From Aeromicrobium flavum (lineage in GTDB: Bacteria > Actinomycetota > Actinomycetes > Propionibacteriales > Nocardioidaceae): a stretch of DNA of 52,399 nucleotides. Positions within the stretch are counted from its first letter, which is position 1; each line of letters starts with the position of its first letter. Positions 8,307-18,690 of the stretch are shown one piece after another. Under the pieces are notes generated by a model. The model made no database searches. It saw only the letters and a list, made by a program, of their open reading frames with translations, and was not told where the DNA came from. A program made the position numbers and the translations under genes. The DNA lies in contig NZ_BJZQ01000019.1 of NCBI RefSeq assembly GCF_007992115.1, forward strand, positions 1 through 52,399. The letters are read 5' to 3'.

Positions 8307-11114
8307 ATGCACGCCGACGCACCCGAGGACGCTCCCGTCCCCGCCTGGCGTTCCCGCCCCCCGACCGTCCTGGCCGTCCTGGTCGCCCACCGCGGATCGC
8401 GCTGGCTCTCCCAGACGCTCGCGTCGCTCGACCGCCTGAACCACCGTCCCGACCACCTGGTCCTCGTCCACGACGACAGCGACCCGGCCACCCGCGACCT
8501 GCTGCTCGCCCACGCCGGCGCCTCGCGGGTCGTCAAGGCGAAGCCCCGAGGTGGGTTCGGCGCCCAGGTCGCCGCCGCCGTCGAGTCCGAGACCGAGGCG
8601 TACGACTGGATCTGGATGCTGCACGACGACCAGATCTGCGACCCTGACGCGCTGTCCGGCCTGCTCGACGAGGCCACCGCAGATCCCGACATCGGCATCG
8701 TGGGCCCGAAGGTGCGCGAATGGCCGTCGCTGCGCCGCCTCCTCGAGGTCGGTCTCACCGTGACCGGCACCGGTCAGCGCGAGACGATGCTGGAGTCGGG
8801 CGAGCCCGACGCCGGCCAGCACGACCGCCCGCGTGACGTCCTCGCCGTCGGCTCGGCCGGCATGCTCGTGCGCCGCGACGTGTGGGAGCGGCTCGGCGGC
8901 ACCGACCCGCGGCTGCCGCTGTTCTTCGACGACATCGACCTCGGTTGGCGCGCCAACCGTGCCGGCTACCGCGTCCGCACCGCCCCGCGCTCGGTCGTCT
9001 TCCACGCCGAGGCCAGCGGCAACCGGCGCCGCGTCCGGCGCAAGGGCGTCCGCGAGCACGCGGGCGAGCGCCGCGCGGCTGCCCTCCACACGATGCTGGC
9101 CAACAGCGACCCGCTGGCGTTCCCGTTCACGACGATCCGGCTGTTCCTGGGGTCGCTCGTGCGCTTCGTCGGCTTCCTCATCGGCAAGGACCTGCGGTCG
9201 GCCCGCGGCGAGATCATGGCGATGGTCACCGTGTTCGCCAACCCGGGCCCGATGATCGCCGCACGCCGCCGCCGCAAGCCCATGGTGAAGCGCAGCAACC
9301 GCGAGCTGGCCGACGTGTTCGCTCCGTTCTGGATGCCGTACCAGCACGGGCTCGACGTCGCCGCCACCACGATGCAGGCGGTCGTCCGGCCCGAGTCGGT
9401 CGAGTCGATCGGCCTGCGCACGATCGGCGTGGCCGACGACGACGAGGAGGATCCCGTCGTCGTCGACCTGCCGCCGTGGTGGCGCCGTCGACCGTGGCTC
9501 ACGTGGGTCATCGTGCTCCTGCTCGTGTCGGTCGTCGCCGCGCGGTCGGTGGCCGCGGGGCACCTCTTCAGCCCCGTCCTGCCGGCGTCGCCGGGTTCGG
9601 TGAGCGACTGGTGGGGCCTGCTGTTCGAGCGCTCGCACGCCGTCGGGCTCGGCAGCGCCGACGGCGCCCCGGCGTACGTCGTGCCCCTCGCGCTGGTGGG
9701 CCTCGTCGCCTGGTTCGCCCCCGGCCTGATCGCCTGGATCCTCACCGTCCTGGCCGTGCCGTTCGCGGCGCTCACCGCCCACCGCTTCGGGCGGCTGGTC
9801 AGCGACGACCGGGGCGCCCGCATGGTGTGGGCGGTCTCGTACGGCCTCATGGTGGCCGTCACCGGCGCCGTCGCCGGCGGACACCTGGGCACCGTCGTGA
9901 CCCTCGTCGTCGCGCCGCTGTTCGCCAACGTGCTGCTGCGCCTGGTGCTCGAGCCCACCTGGACGCGTGCCGCGCTCGTCGGCCTGTGGATCGCGCTCGT
10001 GGCCGCGTTCGCGCCGGTGGCCTGGGTCCTGGGCATGATCGCGCTGGTCGTCTGCGCCCTGCTCGTCCGGCCGGCCGCCCGCCACCTCGCGCTCAGTGCC
10101 GTCGTGGGCACCGTGCTGCTGGGCCCGTGGCTGGTCGACCGGGTGCTCTCCGGCCGGATCTGGTGGGAGGCCGGCAACCCGGTCGACGCGCGCGCCACGG
10201 CGTGGGACGTCGTCACCGGCACCGGCGGCGGGATGGGCTCGGCCCCGTGGTGGGTCGCGCTGCCGCTGATGGTGCTGGCCGTCGCGGCGCTCGTCCCCGA
10301 GGCCACGCGCCGCTCCGTCACGGGCGCCTGGATCGTGGCGCTCGTCGGACTGGCCGCCGGTCTCCTGGCGTCCGTCTCCACCTTCGTCCCGTACCCCGGC
10401 GCCCCCGAGGTGCGGGCCTGGGCCGGACTCGGAGCCGGAGTGTGGCTCGGCGGCCTGCTGACGGCCGTCCTCTTCGCGTGGCCGGTCCTGCGCACCCGAC
10501 GCCATCGCGCCTGGCGCCGTCCTGCGATCGCGCTGCTGGCCGCGTTCCCGATCCTGGCCGGCGGCTGGCTCGTCGTGCGCGGCATCGACGATCCCCTCGA
10601 GTCGGGCGACGCGCGGGTCGTCCCGGCCTTCCTGGCGGCCCGACCCGGCACCACCGTCGTGCTCACCGGCGACTCCGAGGCCGGCATCGTCGCGGACGCC
10701 GTCGTCGGTCCCGGCCCGTACCTCGGTGCCGAGGCGCTGCGGACGACGGCCGACCGCGAGGAGCGGTTGCACGACACGATCGTCTCCCTCGTGACCACGC
10801 CCACCCGTGACGACGTCGACCAGCTCGCGCGGCTCGGCGTCGACAACCTCTACGCACCCGATGTCGACCTCGACCTGGCCCGCCGCCTCGACGCGGCTCC
10901 CGGCCTCGCGCAGAAGGGCAGCGACTCGCCCGACTCCCGGGTCTGGTCCGTGCAGTCGGAGGTCGAGCCCGACGCCGCGCCTCGTGCCGGCACATCCCGG
11001 CCCTGGCTCGCCGGGCTCTGGGTGCTGGCCTGGATCGGCGCCCTCATCGCGGCGCTGCCCGTGCGCCGCGACCCGGCCTCCGGGCCGTCGCCGGACGAGG
11101 AGGACGACGCATGA
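8307..11114 (+). CDS. Large membrane glycosyltransferase, GT2 family N-terminal domain
   Basis: This 935-residue protein begins with a GT-A fold GT2 domain (about 15-250). It shows the nucleotide-binding start VLAVLVAHRGSRWL, the metal-binding MLHDDQ and the acceptor motif FFDDIDLGWR. A cytoplasmic linker follows to about residue 385, then about ten hydrophobic segments, and a soluble domain (about 750-900) before a final membrane helix (WLAGLWVLAWIGALIAALPV). It probably builds an envelope polysaccharide at the inner membrane face. It forms an operon with the DUF5719 gene (4-nt ATGA overlap) and follows whiB, an order common in actinobacteria. The ATG at 8307 is preferred over a GTG at 8298, which lies inside the hairpin. 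Confidence 0.88.
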   Translation: MHADAPEDAPVPAWRSRPPTVLAVLVAHRGSRWLSQTLASLDRLNHRPDHLVLVHDDSDPATRDLLLAHAGASRVVKAKPRGGFGAQVAAAVESETEAYDWIWMLHDDQICDPDALSGLLDEATADPDIGIVGPKVREWPSLRRLLEVGLTVTGTGQRETMLESGEPDAGQHDRPRDVLAVGSAGMLVRRDVWERLGGTDPRLPLFFDDIDLGWRANRAGYRVRTAPRSVVFHAEASGNRRRVRRKGVREHAGERRAAALHTMLANSDPLAFPFTTIRLFLGSLVRFVGFLIGKDLRSARGEIMAMVTVFANPGPMIAARRRRKPMVKRSNRELADVFAPFWMPYQHGLDVAATTMQAVVRPESVESIGLRTIGVADDDEEDPVVVDLPPWWRRRPWLTWVIVLLLVSVVAARSVAAGHLFSPVLPASPGSVSDWWGLLFERSHAVGLGSADGAPAYVVPLALVGLVAWFAPGLIAWILTVLAVPFAALTAHRFGRLVSDDRGARMVWAVSYGLMVAVTGAVAGGHLGTVVTLVVAPLFANVLLRLVLEPTWTRAALVGLWIALVAAFAPVAWVLGMIALVVCALLVRPAARHLALSAVVGTVLLGPWLVDRVLSGRIWWEAGNPVDARATAWDVVTGTGGGMGSAPWWVALPLMVLAVAALVPEATRRSVTGAWIVALVGLAAGLLASVSTFVPYPGAPEVRAWAGLGAGVWLGGLLTAVLFAWPVLRTRRHRAWRRPAIALLAAFPILAGGWLVVRGIDDPLESGDARVVPAFLAARPGTTVVLTGDSEAGIVADAVVGPGPYLGAEALRTTADREERLHDTIVSLVTTPTRDDVDQLARLGVDNLYAPDVDLDLARRLDAAPGLAQKGSDSPDSRVWSVQSEVEPDAAPRAGTSRPWLAGLWVLAWIGALIAALPVRRDPASGPSPDEEDDA

Positions 11115-12433
11115 TCGGCCGATTCCCCGTACGACTCGTCCTGCCGCTGATCGCCGTGCTGCTCGTGGCGGCGGTGTGGTTCGTGCCCGAGCCCGAGCCG
11201 CCCGTGGTCGCCGGCGGCAGCAGCAGGGTCGACGTCCGACAGAGCGTGTGGGCGTGCCCGGTCGCGTCCGGCTGGACCGTGGCCGCCGGCCAGGTCGCGC
11301 CCGGCACCGAGGCCGTCGCGCGCCCGATCCCGTCGGAGGCCGCCCCGGATCCCGTGTGGGCCCAGGCCGATCGCTGGCGCACCGCCGAGCCCGGCGGCCA
11401 GGGCCTGGTCCTCCAGCAGACCGGTGAGGGGTCCGGCTCGGTCGGCTACGTCGCCGGCGACCGCGGCCGCTCAGCGATCCTCGGCTCCTGCCCGCCGGTC
11501 GTCGACGAGGCCTGGTTCGTCGGCCTGGGCGACCGCGGGCGCAAGGACGCCACGATCACGCTGATCAACCTGGGCGAGAACCGCGCGGTGGCCGACCTGA
11601 CGTGGTGGGGTGCCAACGGCCCGATCCAGTCCCTCGACACCTCGGGCCTGGTCGTCGAGGCCGGTGAGCGCCGCGAGATCTCGGTCGACGAGGTCGCCGC
11701 CGGCGAAGGGGCGGTCGCGGCGCACGTCTCACGGCGTCGCGGCTCGCTGACGGCGGTGGCCCTCGACGCGGGCCCGGGCGGTGCCGACCTCGTGTCGCCG
11801 GCGCCCGGCGCCGCGCGGTCGCAGGTGCTGGCTGGCCTCCCGCGGGGCGACGCCACCCGCCTCGCACTCGCCAACCCCGGCACCTCCACCGCGCACGTCA
11901 CCGTAGCGGTGCGGGGATCGGAGGGCTCCTTCGCGGCGCAGGGCCTCGAGAACGTGTCGGTCGAGCCCGAGTCGACACGCGTCGTGGACCTGCCCGAGGC
12001 GATCGACCTCGACCGGGCGTCGCTCTCGGTGACCTCCGACCTGCCCGTGGTCGCGTCGGCATCGGTCGAGACCGACGACGACGTCGCGCGCGTCGTGCCG
12101 TCGCCGGCGATCACCGGCCCGGCCGTCGTTCCGGTCCGACTCGCGGGGCGTGCCGTGCGGCTCGTGCTGACCAGCGACACGTCCGCCCAGGTCGAGGTCG
12201 AGGCGTTCTCGGCCACGATGACGTCGCTGGGCACGCAGCGCGTCGCCGTCCAGGAGGGCGCCTCCACCACCGTCGGCCCGGCGCGGGGCAGGCCCGCCTA
12301 CCTGGTGATCACGCCCGCGGACGGCGCCGAGGTCAGGGCCGGTCTCTGGCAGGTCGACGGCGACCGGGTCGCCGCGACCCCGGTTCGTCCGGCGCCGGTC
12401 TCGGTGATCGCGCCGGGCGTCTCGGTGCGCTGA
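11111..12433 (+). CDS. DUF5719 family secreted/membrane-anchored protein
   Basis: This 440-residue protein has a single N-terminal membrane anchor or uncleaved signal (about 7-24), then a beta-rich, Val/Ala/Gly-rich extracellular part with repeated strand patterns such as ATITLINLGENRAVADL and TSTAHVTVAVRG, consistent with Ig-like or adhesin-like folds. DUF5719 has no known biochemical role. Its start codon overlaps the stop of the GT2 gene, so the two are translationally coupled and the product probably works with that glycosyltransferase outside the cell. Confidence 0.8.
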   Translation: MIGRFPVRLVLPLIAVLLVAAVWFVPEPEPPVVAGGSSRVDVRQSVWACPVASGWTVAAGQVAPGTEAVARPIPSEAAPDPVWAQADRWRTAEPGGQGLVLQQTGEGSGSVGYVAGDRGRSAILGSCPPVVDEAWFVGLGDRGRKDATITLINLGENRAVADLTWWGANGPIQSLDTSGLVVEAGERREISVDEVAAGEGAVAAHVSRRRGSLTAVALDAGPGGADLVSPAPGAARSQVLAGLPRGDATRLALANPGTSTAHVTVAVRGSEGSFAAQGLENVSVEPESTRVVDLPEAIDLDRASLSVTSDLPVVASASVETDDDVARVVPSPAITGPAVVPVRLAGRAVRLVLTSDTSAQVEVEAFSATMTSLGTQRVAVQEGASTTVGPARGRPAYLVITPADGAEVRAGLWQVDGDRVAATPVRPAPVSVIAPGVSVR

Positions 12434-12439
12434 GGCGGC

Positions 12440-12892
12440 TCAGCCCCGCGGGTCGAGGTCCTCGGGGTCGTGGTGCCAGACCTCGCCGAGGCGGGTGAGC
12501 AGCACGGCCCAGACGAGGTCCTCGACCTCACCGGCCGACCGCGCCCGGCCGATGATCGGCAGCCGGTAGAGCACGATCCGGTAGCCGCCGGGAGCGGGAT
12601 TGACGATGCTGCGGGGGACGGGCTCGTCCCAGCCCGGCGGCAGCAGTGGCGCCTCCTCGATCGCGACCTCGACATGGTCGGGCTCGCGGTCGAAGTGCCG
12701 GTCGAGCCGGGTCAGGACGTCGGAGACGAGGTCGTCGAACGCCTCGCGCGGGTTGCGGTGGACGGGCGCGCCGCGGGGGCTCAGGGGGCCGGGCAGCGAC
12801 AGCACGCCGCGCGGTCCGCGCCCGCGCCGGTCGCGCGCGGCGCCGGGACGCGGGCCGTGGACCTCGGGACCTGGTCCGGGTTCGCTGGCCAC
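12440..12892 (-). CDS. Metallopeptidase-family (minimal zincin-like) protein lacking HExxH
   Basis: This 150-residue protein has a basic, Gly/Pro-rich N-terminus (1-45) and a domain (about 48-150) resembling the actinobacterial 'metallopeptidase family' proteins, with the strands HVEVAIEEAPLLP and RIVLYRLPIIGRA. Where a zincin would have HExxH, the text is VLLTRLGEVWHHDPEDL, so the zinc-binding motif is not present and peptidase activity is doubtful. From memory, the mycobacterial member Rv3258c is also degenerate. The GTG at 12892 is leaderless-like, with TAGGCT (minus strand, 12899-12904) ending 6 nt before it. It is convergent with DUF5719 and divergent from DUF3499. Confidence 0.75.
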   Translation of the reverse strand: MASEPGPGPEVHGPRPGAARDRRGRGPRGVLSLPGPLSPRGAPVHRNPREAFDDLVSDVLTRLDRHFDREPDHVEVAIEEAPLLPPGWDEPVPRSIVNPAPGGYRIVLYRLPIIGRARSAGEVEDLVWAVLLTRLGEVWHHDPEDLDPRG

Positions 12893-12941
12893 CCGGTGAG
12901 CCTACTGCGGTCCTGCGGTCCGGCGGGCTAACCTCGCCCTC
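12893..12941. promoter_or_regulatory. Back-to-back leaderless promoters
   Basis: In 49 nt there are two outward -10-like hexamers. TAGGCT on the minus strand (12899-12904) lies 6 nt from the metallopeptidase GTG. TAACCT on the plus strand (12929-12934) lies 7 nt from the DUF3499 GTG. Any -35 elements must overlap each other, so the two promoters probably compete or share a regulator. Confidence 0.5.
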
Positions 12942-13292
12942 GTGGGACTGCAACGTCGATGCTCGCGCGCAGGCTGCCCGAACTCCGCGGTGGCCACGCT
13001 GACGTACGTGTACGCCGATTCGGTCGCGGTGCTCGGACCTCTCGCCACCTACGCCGAGCCCCACGCCTACGACCTGTGCTCGCGCCATGCCGAGCGGCTG
13101 TCCGCCCCGCAGGGGTGGAGCGTCGTGCGCCTGGCCCCGGAGTTCCACGAGCCCGAGCCGACGCACGACGACCTGGTCGCCCTCGCCGAGGCGGTCCGCG
13201 AGGCCGGGCGCCCGATCACCGAGCCGGCCGCGGACGACGGCGGGCCCGTGCTGCGCCTGGTCCGCAACGACTCGACTACGGTGGTCCCGTGA
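12942..13292 (+). CDS. DUF3499 domain protein, zinc-finger-like
   Basis: This 116-residue protein of the DUF3499 family is found almost only in actinobacteria. Likely metal ligands are Cys7 and Cys12 (RRCSRAGC) and Cys46/His49 (LCSRH), which suggests a small zinc ribbon. The acidic C-terminus (about 70-116) is less ordered. Function is unknown. The GTG at 12942 is leaderless by position relative to TAACCT. The stop overlaps the next start (GTGA), so Trm112 is translationally coupled. Confidence 0.85.
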   Translation: MGLQRRCSRAGCPNSAVATLTYVYADSVAVLGPLATYAEPHAYDLCSRHAERLSAPQGWSVVRLAPEFHEPEPTHDDLVALAEAVREAGRPITEPAADDGGPVLRLVRNDSTTVVP

Positions 13293-13465
13293 ACCTCGAT
13301 CCAGCGCTCGTCGAGATCCTCGTCTGTCCCCAGTGCCGCTCCGGCCTGTTCGTGGACGTCGAGGCCGAGGAGCTCGTGTGCAACGGCTGCGCCCTGGCGT
13401 ATCCCGTCCGCCGCGACATCCCCGTGATGTTGGTCGACGAGGCGCGACCGCTCAACCCCTCCTGA
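13289..13465 (+). CDS. Trm112-family zinc-ribbon protein
   Basis: This very small protein (58 residues) has two CxxC knuckles, Cys13/Cys16 (LVCPQC) and Cys31/Cys34 (LVCNGC), then YPVRRDIPVML, the hallmark of the Trm112/YcaR family. Eukaryotic and archaeal Trm112 activate methyltransferases; in bacteria the role is open. It begins at a GTG overlapping the DUF3499 stop by 4 nt. In many actinobacteria a phosphomannomutase gene follows, but here the next gene encodes a GTPase. Confidence 0.88.
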   Translation: MNLDPALVEILVCPQCRSGLFVDVEAEELVCNGCALAYPVRRDIPVMLVDEARPLNPS

Positions 13466-13549
13466 CACTTCTGTCACATCAGTAACCACCACCACAGCCG
13501 TTCGGTGGGTCCGGTCCCCGCGTCTCGACTACCATTGAAGAGATCTGAG
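13466..13549 (+). promoter_or_regulatory. Intergenic leader before the tandem GTPase genes
   Basis: This is a short gap. A small inverted repeat, TGACA-CTTC-TGTCA (13463-13476), overlaps the Trm112 stop. TACCAT (13530-13535) is a possible -10 and GAAGAGA (13537-13543) a possible ribosome site 6 nt before the ATG at 13550. Confidence 0.3.
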
Positions 13550-15277
13550 ATGACTGAGCCGACCGCTGTTCCCCCGCGCGAGGCCGTGGTCGAGGACGGT
13601 TTGCTCCAGGGCCTGTCGGGTCTCGCCGCTGCCGTCGTCGCCACGCCCTTGGTGCTTGAGGTACCCGGAGTCGACCGGGACCGGGCCCTCCAGCGCGAGG
13701 TCTCCGAGCAGCTGGGCGACTACGTCGTGCCCCGGTTGGAGAACATCGGCGCCCCGTTGCTGGTCGTCGTGGGCGGCTCCACGGGGGCCGGCAAGTCCAC
13801 CTTGGTCAACTCGATCGTGGGCCGCCGGGTCACGGCCACGGGCGTCCTCCGTCCCACCACGCGCACGCCGGTGCTCGTCCACCACCCCGCCGACACCGAG
13901 TGGTTCCGGTCCGGCCGCATCCTGCCGGAGGTCGCGCGCACCGGGTCCAACAGCCGTCGCGCCAACACGATCCGCCAGGTCGCCTGCTCGACGCTGTGGC
14001 CGGGCATCGCCGTCCTGGACGCCCCCGACTTCGACTCCATCGACGAGACCAACCGCGAGATGGCCGAGCAGCTCCTCGGGGCCGCCGACCTGTGGCTGTT
14101 CGTCACGTCGGCCGCGCGCTACGCCGACCAGGTCCCGTGGGACTACCTGCGCCGTGCCGCCGACCGCGATGCCTCGATCGCCGTCGTCCTCGACCGCACG
14201 TCGGACGAGGCCCTCGTCGAGGTGCGCCGCCACCTGGCCCGCATGCTCAGCGAGCACGGACTGTCGGACGTGGCCCTGTTCTCCGTGCCCGAGTCCACCC
14301 CCGACTCCGAGGGCGTCCTGCCCCCGTCGGACGTCGAGCAGGTCGTCACCTGGCTGCACGTGCTGGCCGACGACGAGGCGCAGCGGCGCGCGATCGTCCT
14401 CAAGACCCTGCAGGGCGCGATCCTGCACGACATCGAGTCGTCACGGCAGCTCGAGGGCGCGCTCACCCGCCAGGTCGACGCCGCGGCCCAGCTGCGGCAG
14501 GACGTCGAGTCCGTCTACCTCGGCGCGCACAGCGACCTGATGACCGCCGCGACCGACGGCACCATGCTGCGCGGCGAGGTGCTGGCCCGCTGGCAGGACT
14601 TCGTGGGCTCGGGCGAGATCTTCCGCAAGCTCGAGCGCACCGTGGGCTCGTGGCGCGACCGGCTCTTCAAGCGCAAGCCCACCAGCCCCGAGGAGGTCGA
14701 GGAGGCCGCGCTGTCGGGCCTGCACCTGATGATCCTCGACCGGGCCGAGCGGGCCGCCGAGGAGGTCGCCCGCGCCTGGGACGGCTCCGAGGCCGGACGG
14801 GCGCTGCTCGACCGCCAGCGCGGACTCGACCGCGCCTCCCGCGACGTCCGCGTGCGGGCCGAGCGCATCGCGCGCGAGTGGCGCGAGTCGGTGTTCGATC
14901 TCGTCGCCGAGCAGGGTGCCGACAAGAAGACCAAGGCACGCGCGCTGTCCTTGGGCGTCAACGCCGCTGGCGTCACGCTCATGGTCGTCGTGTTCGCCGG
15001 CACCGCCGGCCTGACCGGCGCCGAGCTGGGCATCGCCGGTGGCACCGCCGCGGCTGGCCAGGCCGTGCTCAACGCCGTCTTCGGCGACCAGGCCGTGCGA
15101 GCGCTGGCCGAGCAGGCGGGACAGGACCTCTCGCGCCGCCTCGAGGACCTGTTGGAGTCCGAGGCCGACCGCTTCCTGGACCTGCTGCCCGACCCGGTGG
15201 CGCTCGAGACCTCGCAGTGGCAGCTGGAGGCCGCGATCGCGGCCGTCGACAAACCTCGAGGGAGGCGGAGCCGATGA
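13550..15277 (+). CDS. Dynamin/Era-like GTPase, first of a tandem pair
   Basis: This 575-residue P-loop GTPase has G1 motif GGSTGAGKST (75-84), a switch I-like GVLRPTTRTPV and a G3-like VLDAPDFDSID. A long helical region follows, with a hydrophobic Gly/Ala-rich segment (about 470-510, VTLMVVVFAGTAGLTGAELG) that may touch or enter the membrane. Annotators call such actinobacterial proteins dynamin-like, YfjP-like or ABC transporter; the G3 motif rules out an ABC ATPase. The ATG at 13550 has GAAGAGA 6 nt upstream. Its stop overlaps the second GTPase start (ATGA), so the pair is probably made together and may form a heteromer, as bacterial dynamin pairs do. Confidence 0.82.
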   Translation: MTEPTAVPPREAVVEDGLLQGLSGLAAAVVATPLVLEVPGVDRDRALQREVSEQLGDYVVPRLENIGAPLLVVVGGSTGAGKSTLVNSIVGRRVTATGVLRPTTRTPVLVHHPADTEWFRSGRILPEVARTGSNSRRANTIRQVACSTLWPGIAVLDAPDFDSIDETNREMAEQLLGAADLWLFVTSAARYADQVPWDYLRRAADRDASIAVVLDRTSDEALVEVRRHLARMLSEHGLSDVALFSVPESTPDSEGVLPPSDVEQVVTWLHVLADDEAQRRAIVLKTLQGAILHDIESSRQLEGALTRQVDAAAQLRQDVESVYLGAHSDLMTAATDGTMLRGEVLARWQDFVGSGEIFRKLERTVGSWRDRLFKRKPTSPEEVEEAALSGLHLMILDRAERAAEEVARAWDGSEAGRALLDRQRGLDRASRDVRVRAERIAREWRESVFDLVAEQGADKKTKARALSLGVNAAGVTLMVVVFAGTAGLTGAELGIAGGTAAAGQAVLNAVFGDQAVRALAEQAGQDLSRRLEDLLESEADRFLDLLPDPVALETSQWQLEAAIAAVDKPRGRRSR

Positions 15278-16872
15278 GCGCCCTGGACGAGCGGGTCACC
15301 GCACTGCGCTCGGCGATCGACGCCGCCGGCGACGTCATCGACCCCGAGCTCGTCGCCCCCGCGGAGGCGACCTTCACGCACGCCCGCGAGCGGCTGGACC
15401 ACTCGATGCAGCACACCGTCGTGGTGCTGGCCGGGTCCACGGGATCGGGCAAGTCCTCGCTGTTCAACCGGCTGAGCGGCCTCGAGCTGGCCGAGGTCGG
15501 CTACCTGCGTCCCACCACGTCGCAGCCGTTGGCCTGCGCGTGGGGCCCGGCGGGCGCGACGGAGCTGCTCGACTGGATCGGCGTGTCGCGGCGCGACCAG
15601 ATCTCGCGGCGCAGCATCCTCGACGCCCCGAAGGATGACGCGTTCGAGGGCCTCGTCCTGCTCGACCTGCCCGACCACGACTCGGTCGTGATGGCCAACC
15701 AGGAGGTCGTCGACCACGTCGCACGGTACGCCGACCTGTTCGTGTGGGTCCTCGACCCGCAGAAGTACGCCGACGCGGCGATCCACGCGCGCTACCTCCG
15801 CCCGCTGGCCACGCACAAGGACTCGTCCGTCATCGTCCTCAACCAGGCCGACCGGCTGAGCGAGACCGACCTCAAGATGGCCGTGAACGACCTCGAGCAC
15901 ATCCTCGAGCGCGAGGGCTTCGCCGGGGTGCCGGTCATCGCCACGAGTGCGCTCACCGGTGCGGGCCTGCCCGAGCTGCGTGCCGAGATCGGCCGCCGGA
16001 TCACGTCCAAGCGAGCGTCCCAGGCGCGCCTGGTCGCCGATGTGCGCCAGGTCGCCCTGCAGCTCGCCGCGGTCGGGGGAGTGGAGCCCGTGCCGGGCCT
16101 CGACCGCCCCACCCGCGACGGGCTCGTCGACACCTTCGTCGCCTGCGCCGGCGTCCCGCAGATCGCCGACGCCGTTGAGGACTCGATGGCGCGCCGCGCG
16201 GTCGTCGCCACCGACTGGCCGCTGATCGGCTGGATCGGACGGCTGCGCCACGACCCGCTGCGCGAGCTCGGCTTCGGTCGGTCCGCGCGCGACGCGGTCG
16301 CCGGCACGATGCCGATCTCCCCGACGGTGCAGCGCGCCCGGGCCGACCTCGCCCTGCGGGAGGCCACCGAGGCGGCCACCGAGGGCATGTCCCGGCCGTG
16401 GCGCGCCTCCGTGATCGACGCGGTCGTCGGCGACGGCGCCCGTGCCGTGATCGACGAGCTCGACGAGTCCGTGGCCGGCGTCGACCTGGGCCTCAAGCAC
16501 CGTCCGCTGTGGTGGACCGCCGTCGGCGCCCTGCAGTGGCTGACCTTCCTGGCCGTGATCGGCGGCGTCGCCTGGGCGATCGCCTCGGTCGCGGGCCTGG
16601 TCGACCCCGACCCGTGGTCCGGCGCACCCCGGCCGCTGGGCCTGAGCCTGCCGATCATGCTCATCGCCCTCGGCCTGCTCTTCGGGATCGTGCTGACGGT
16701 CGGCTCGCGCTGGCTGGGCGCCGTGGGGGCCCGCCGGGCGGGCGCCAAGGCCGAGAAGAAGCTCACCGAGGCCATCAACCGCACGACCGAGCGCATCGTC
16801 GTCGCGCGCCTGCGCAGCGAGCTCGACCGCTACGAGCGTTGGCGCAACGGCCTGGCCAACGCCACCCGCTGA
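15274..16872 (+). CDS. Dynamin/Era-like GTPase, second of a tandem pair
   Basis: This 532-residue GTPase has G1 GSTGSGKSS (54-62), a switch-like YLRPTTSQPL, G3-like LLDLPDHDSV and a clear G4 LNQADRL. Two hydrophobic hairpin segments (about 415-440 and 460-480) are followed by a basic helical tail (KAEKKLTEAINRTTERIV). The first protein lacks an obvious G4, so guanine specificity is clearer here. The ATG at 15274 overlaps the previous stop by 4 nt, with GGAGGCGGAG just upstream. The likely role is membrane remodelling or envelope stress; this is inferred from fold and membrane segments only. Confidence 0.83.
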   Translation: MSALDERVTALRSAIDAAGDVIDPELVAPAEATFTHARERLDHSMQHTVVVLAGSTGSGKSSLFNRLSGLELAEVGYLRPTTSQPLACAWGPAGATELLDWIGVSRRDQISRRSILDAPKDDAFEGLVLLDLPDHDSVVMANQEVVDHVARYADLFVWVLDPQKYADAAIHARYLRPLATHKDSSVIVLNQADRLSETDLKMAVNDLEHILEREGFAGVPVIATSALTGAGLPELRAEIGRRITSKRASQARLVADVRQVALQLAAVGGVEPVPGLDRPTRDGLVDTFVACAGVPQIADAVEDSMARRAVVATDWPLIGWIGRLRHDPLRELGFGRSARDAVAGTMPISPTVQRARADLALREATEAATEGMSRPWRASVIDAVVGDGARAVIDELDESVAGVDLGLKHRPLWWTAVGALQWLTFLAVIGGVAWAIASVAGLVDPDPWSGAPRPLGLSLPIMLIALGLLFGIVLTVGSRWLGAVGARRAGAKAEKKLTEAINRTTERIVVARLRSELDRYERWRNGLANATR

Positions 16873-16929
16873 GCGGGGGCCACTGCGGTTCGCCGCCCTT
16901 GCCGTGCTCTCGCTAGGCTGGTGGGCATC

Positions 16930-18612
<1,683 letters not shown>

Positions 18613-18623
18613 GGTCCCCGCCT

Positions 18624-18686
18624 CGCTGAGTTGCACGTTTCGCCCGCGACACACCGTGTTGCGGTGCCGGAACGTGCAACTCAGCG
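18624..18686. repeat. Compound palindrome between ettA and the MarR gene
   Basis: Outer arms CGCTGAGTTGCACGTT (18624-18639) and its exact complement (18671-18686) form a 16-bp stem. Inside, CGCGACAC (18645-18652) pairs with GTGTTGCG (18656-18663) with one G.T. The nested hairpin sits between convergent genes. It may be a bidirectional terminator, or a dispersed intergenic repeat. No second copy was noticed in the window. Confidence 0.7.
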
Positions 18687-18690
18687 CGTC

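Noticed and set aside
8070..10772. Antisense open frame of about 900 codons across the GT2 gene
   Set aside because: His/Asp/Arg/Gly-rich shadow; no recognisable domain.
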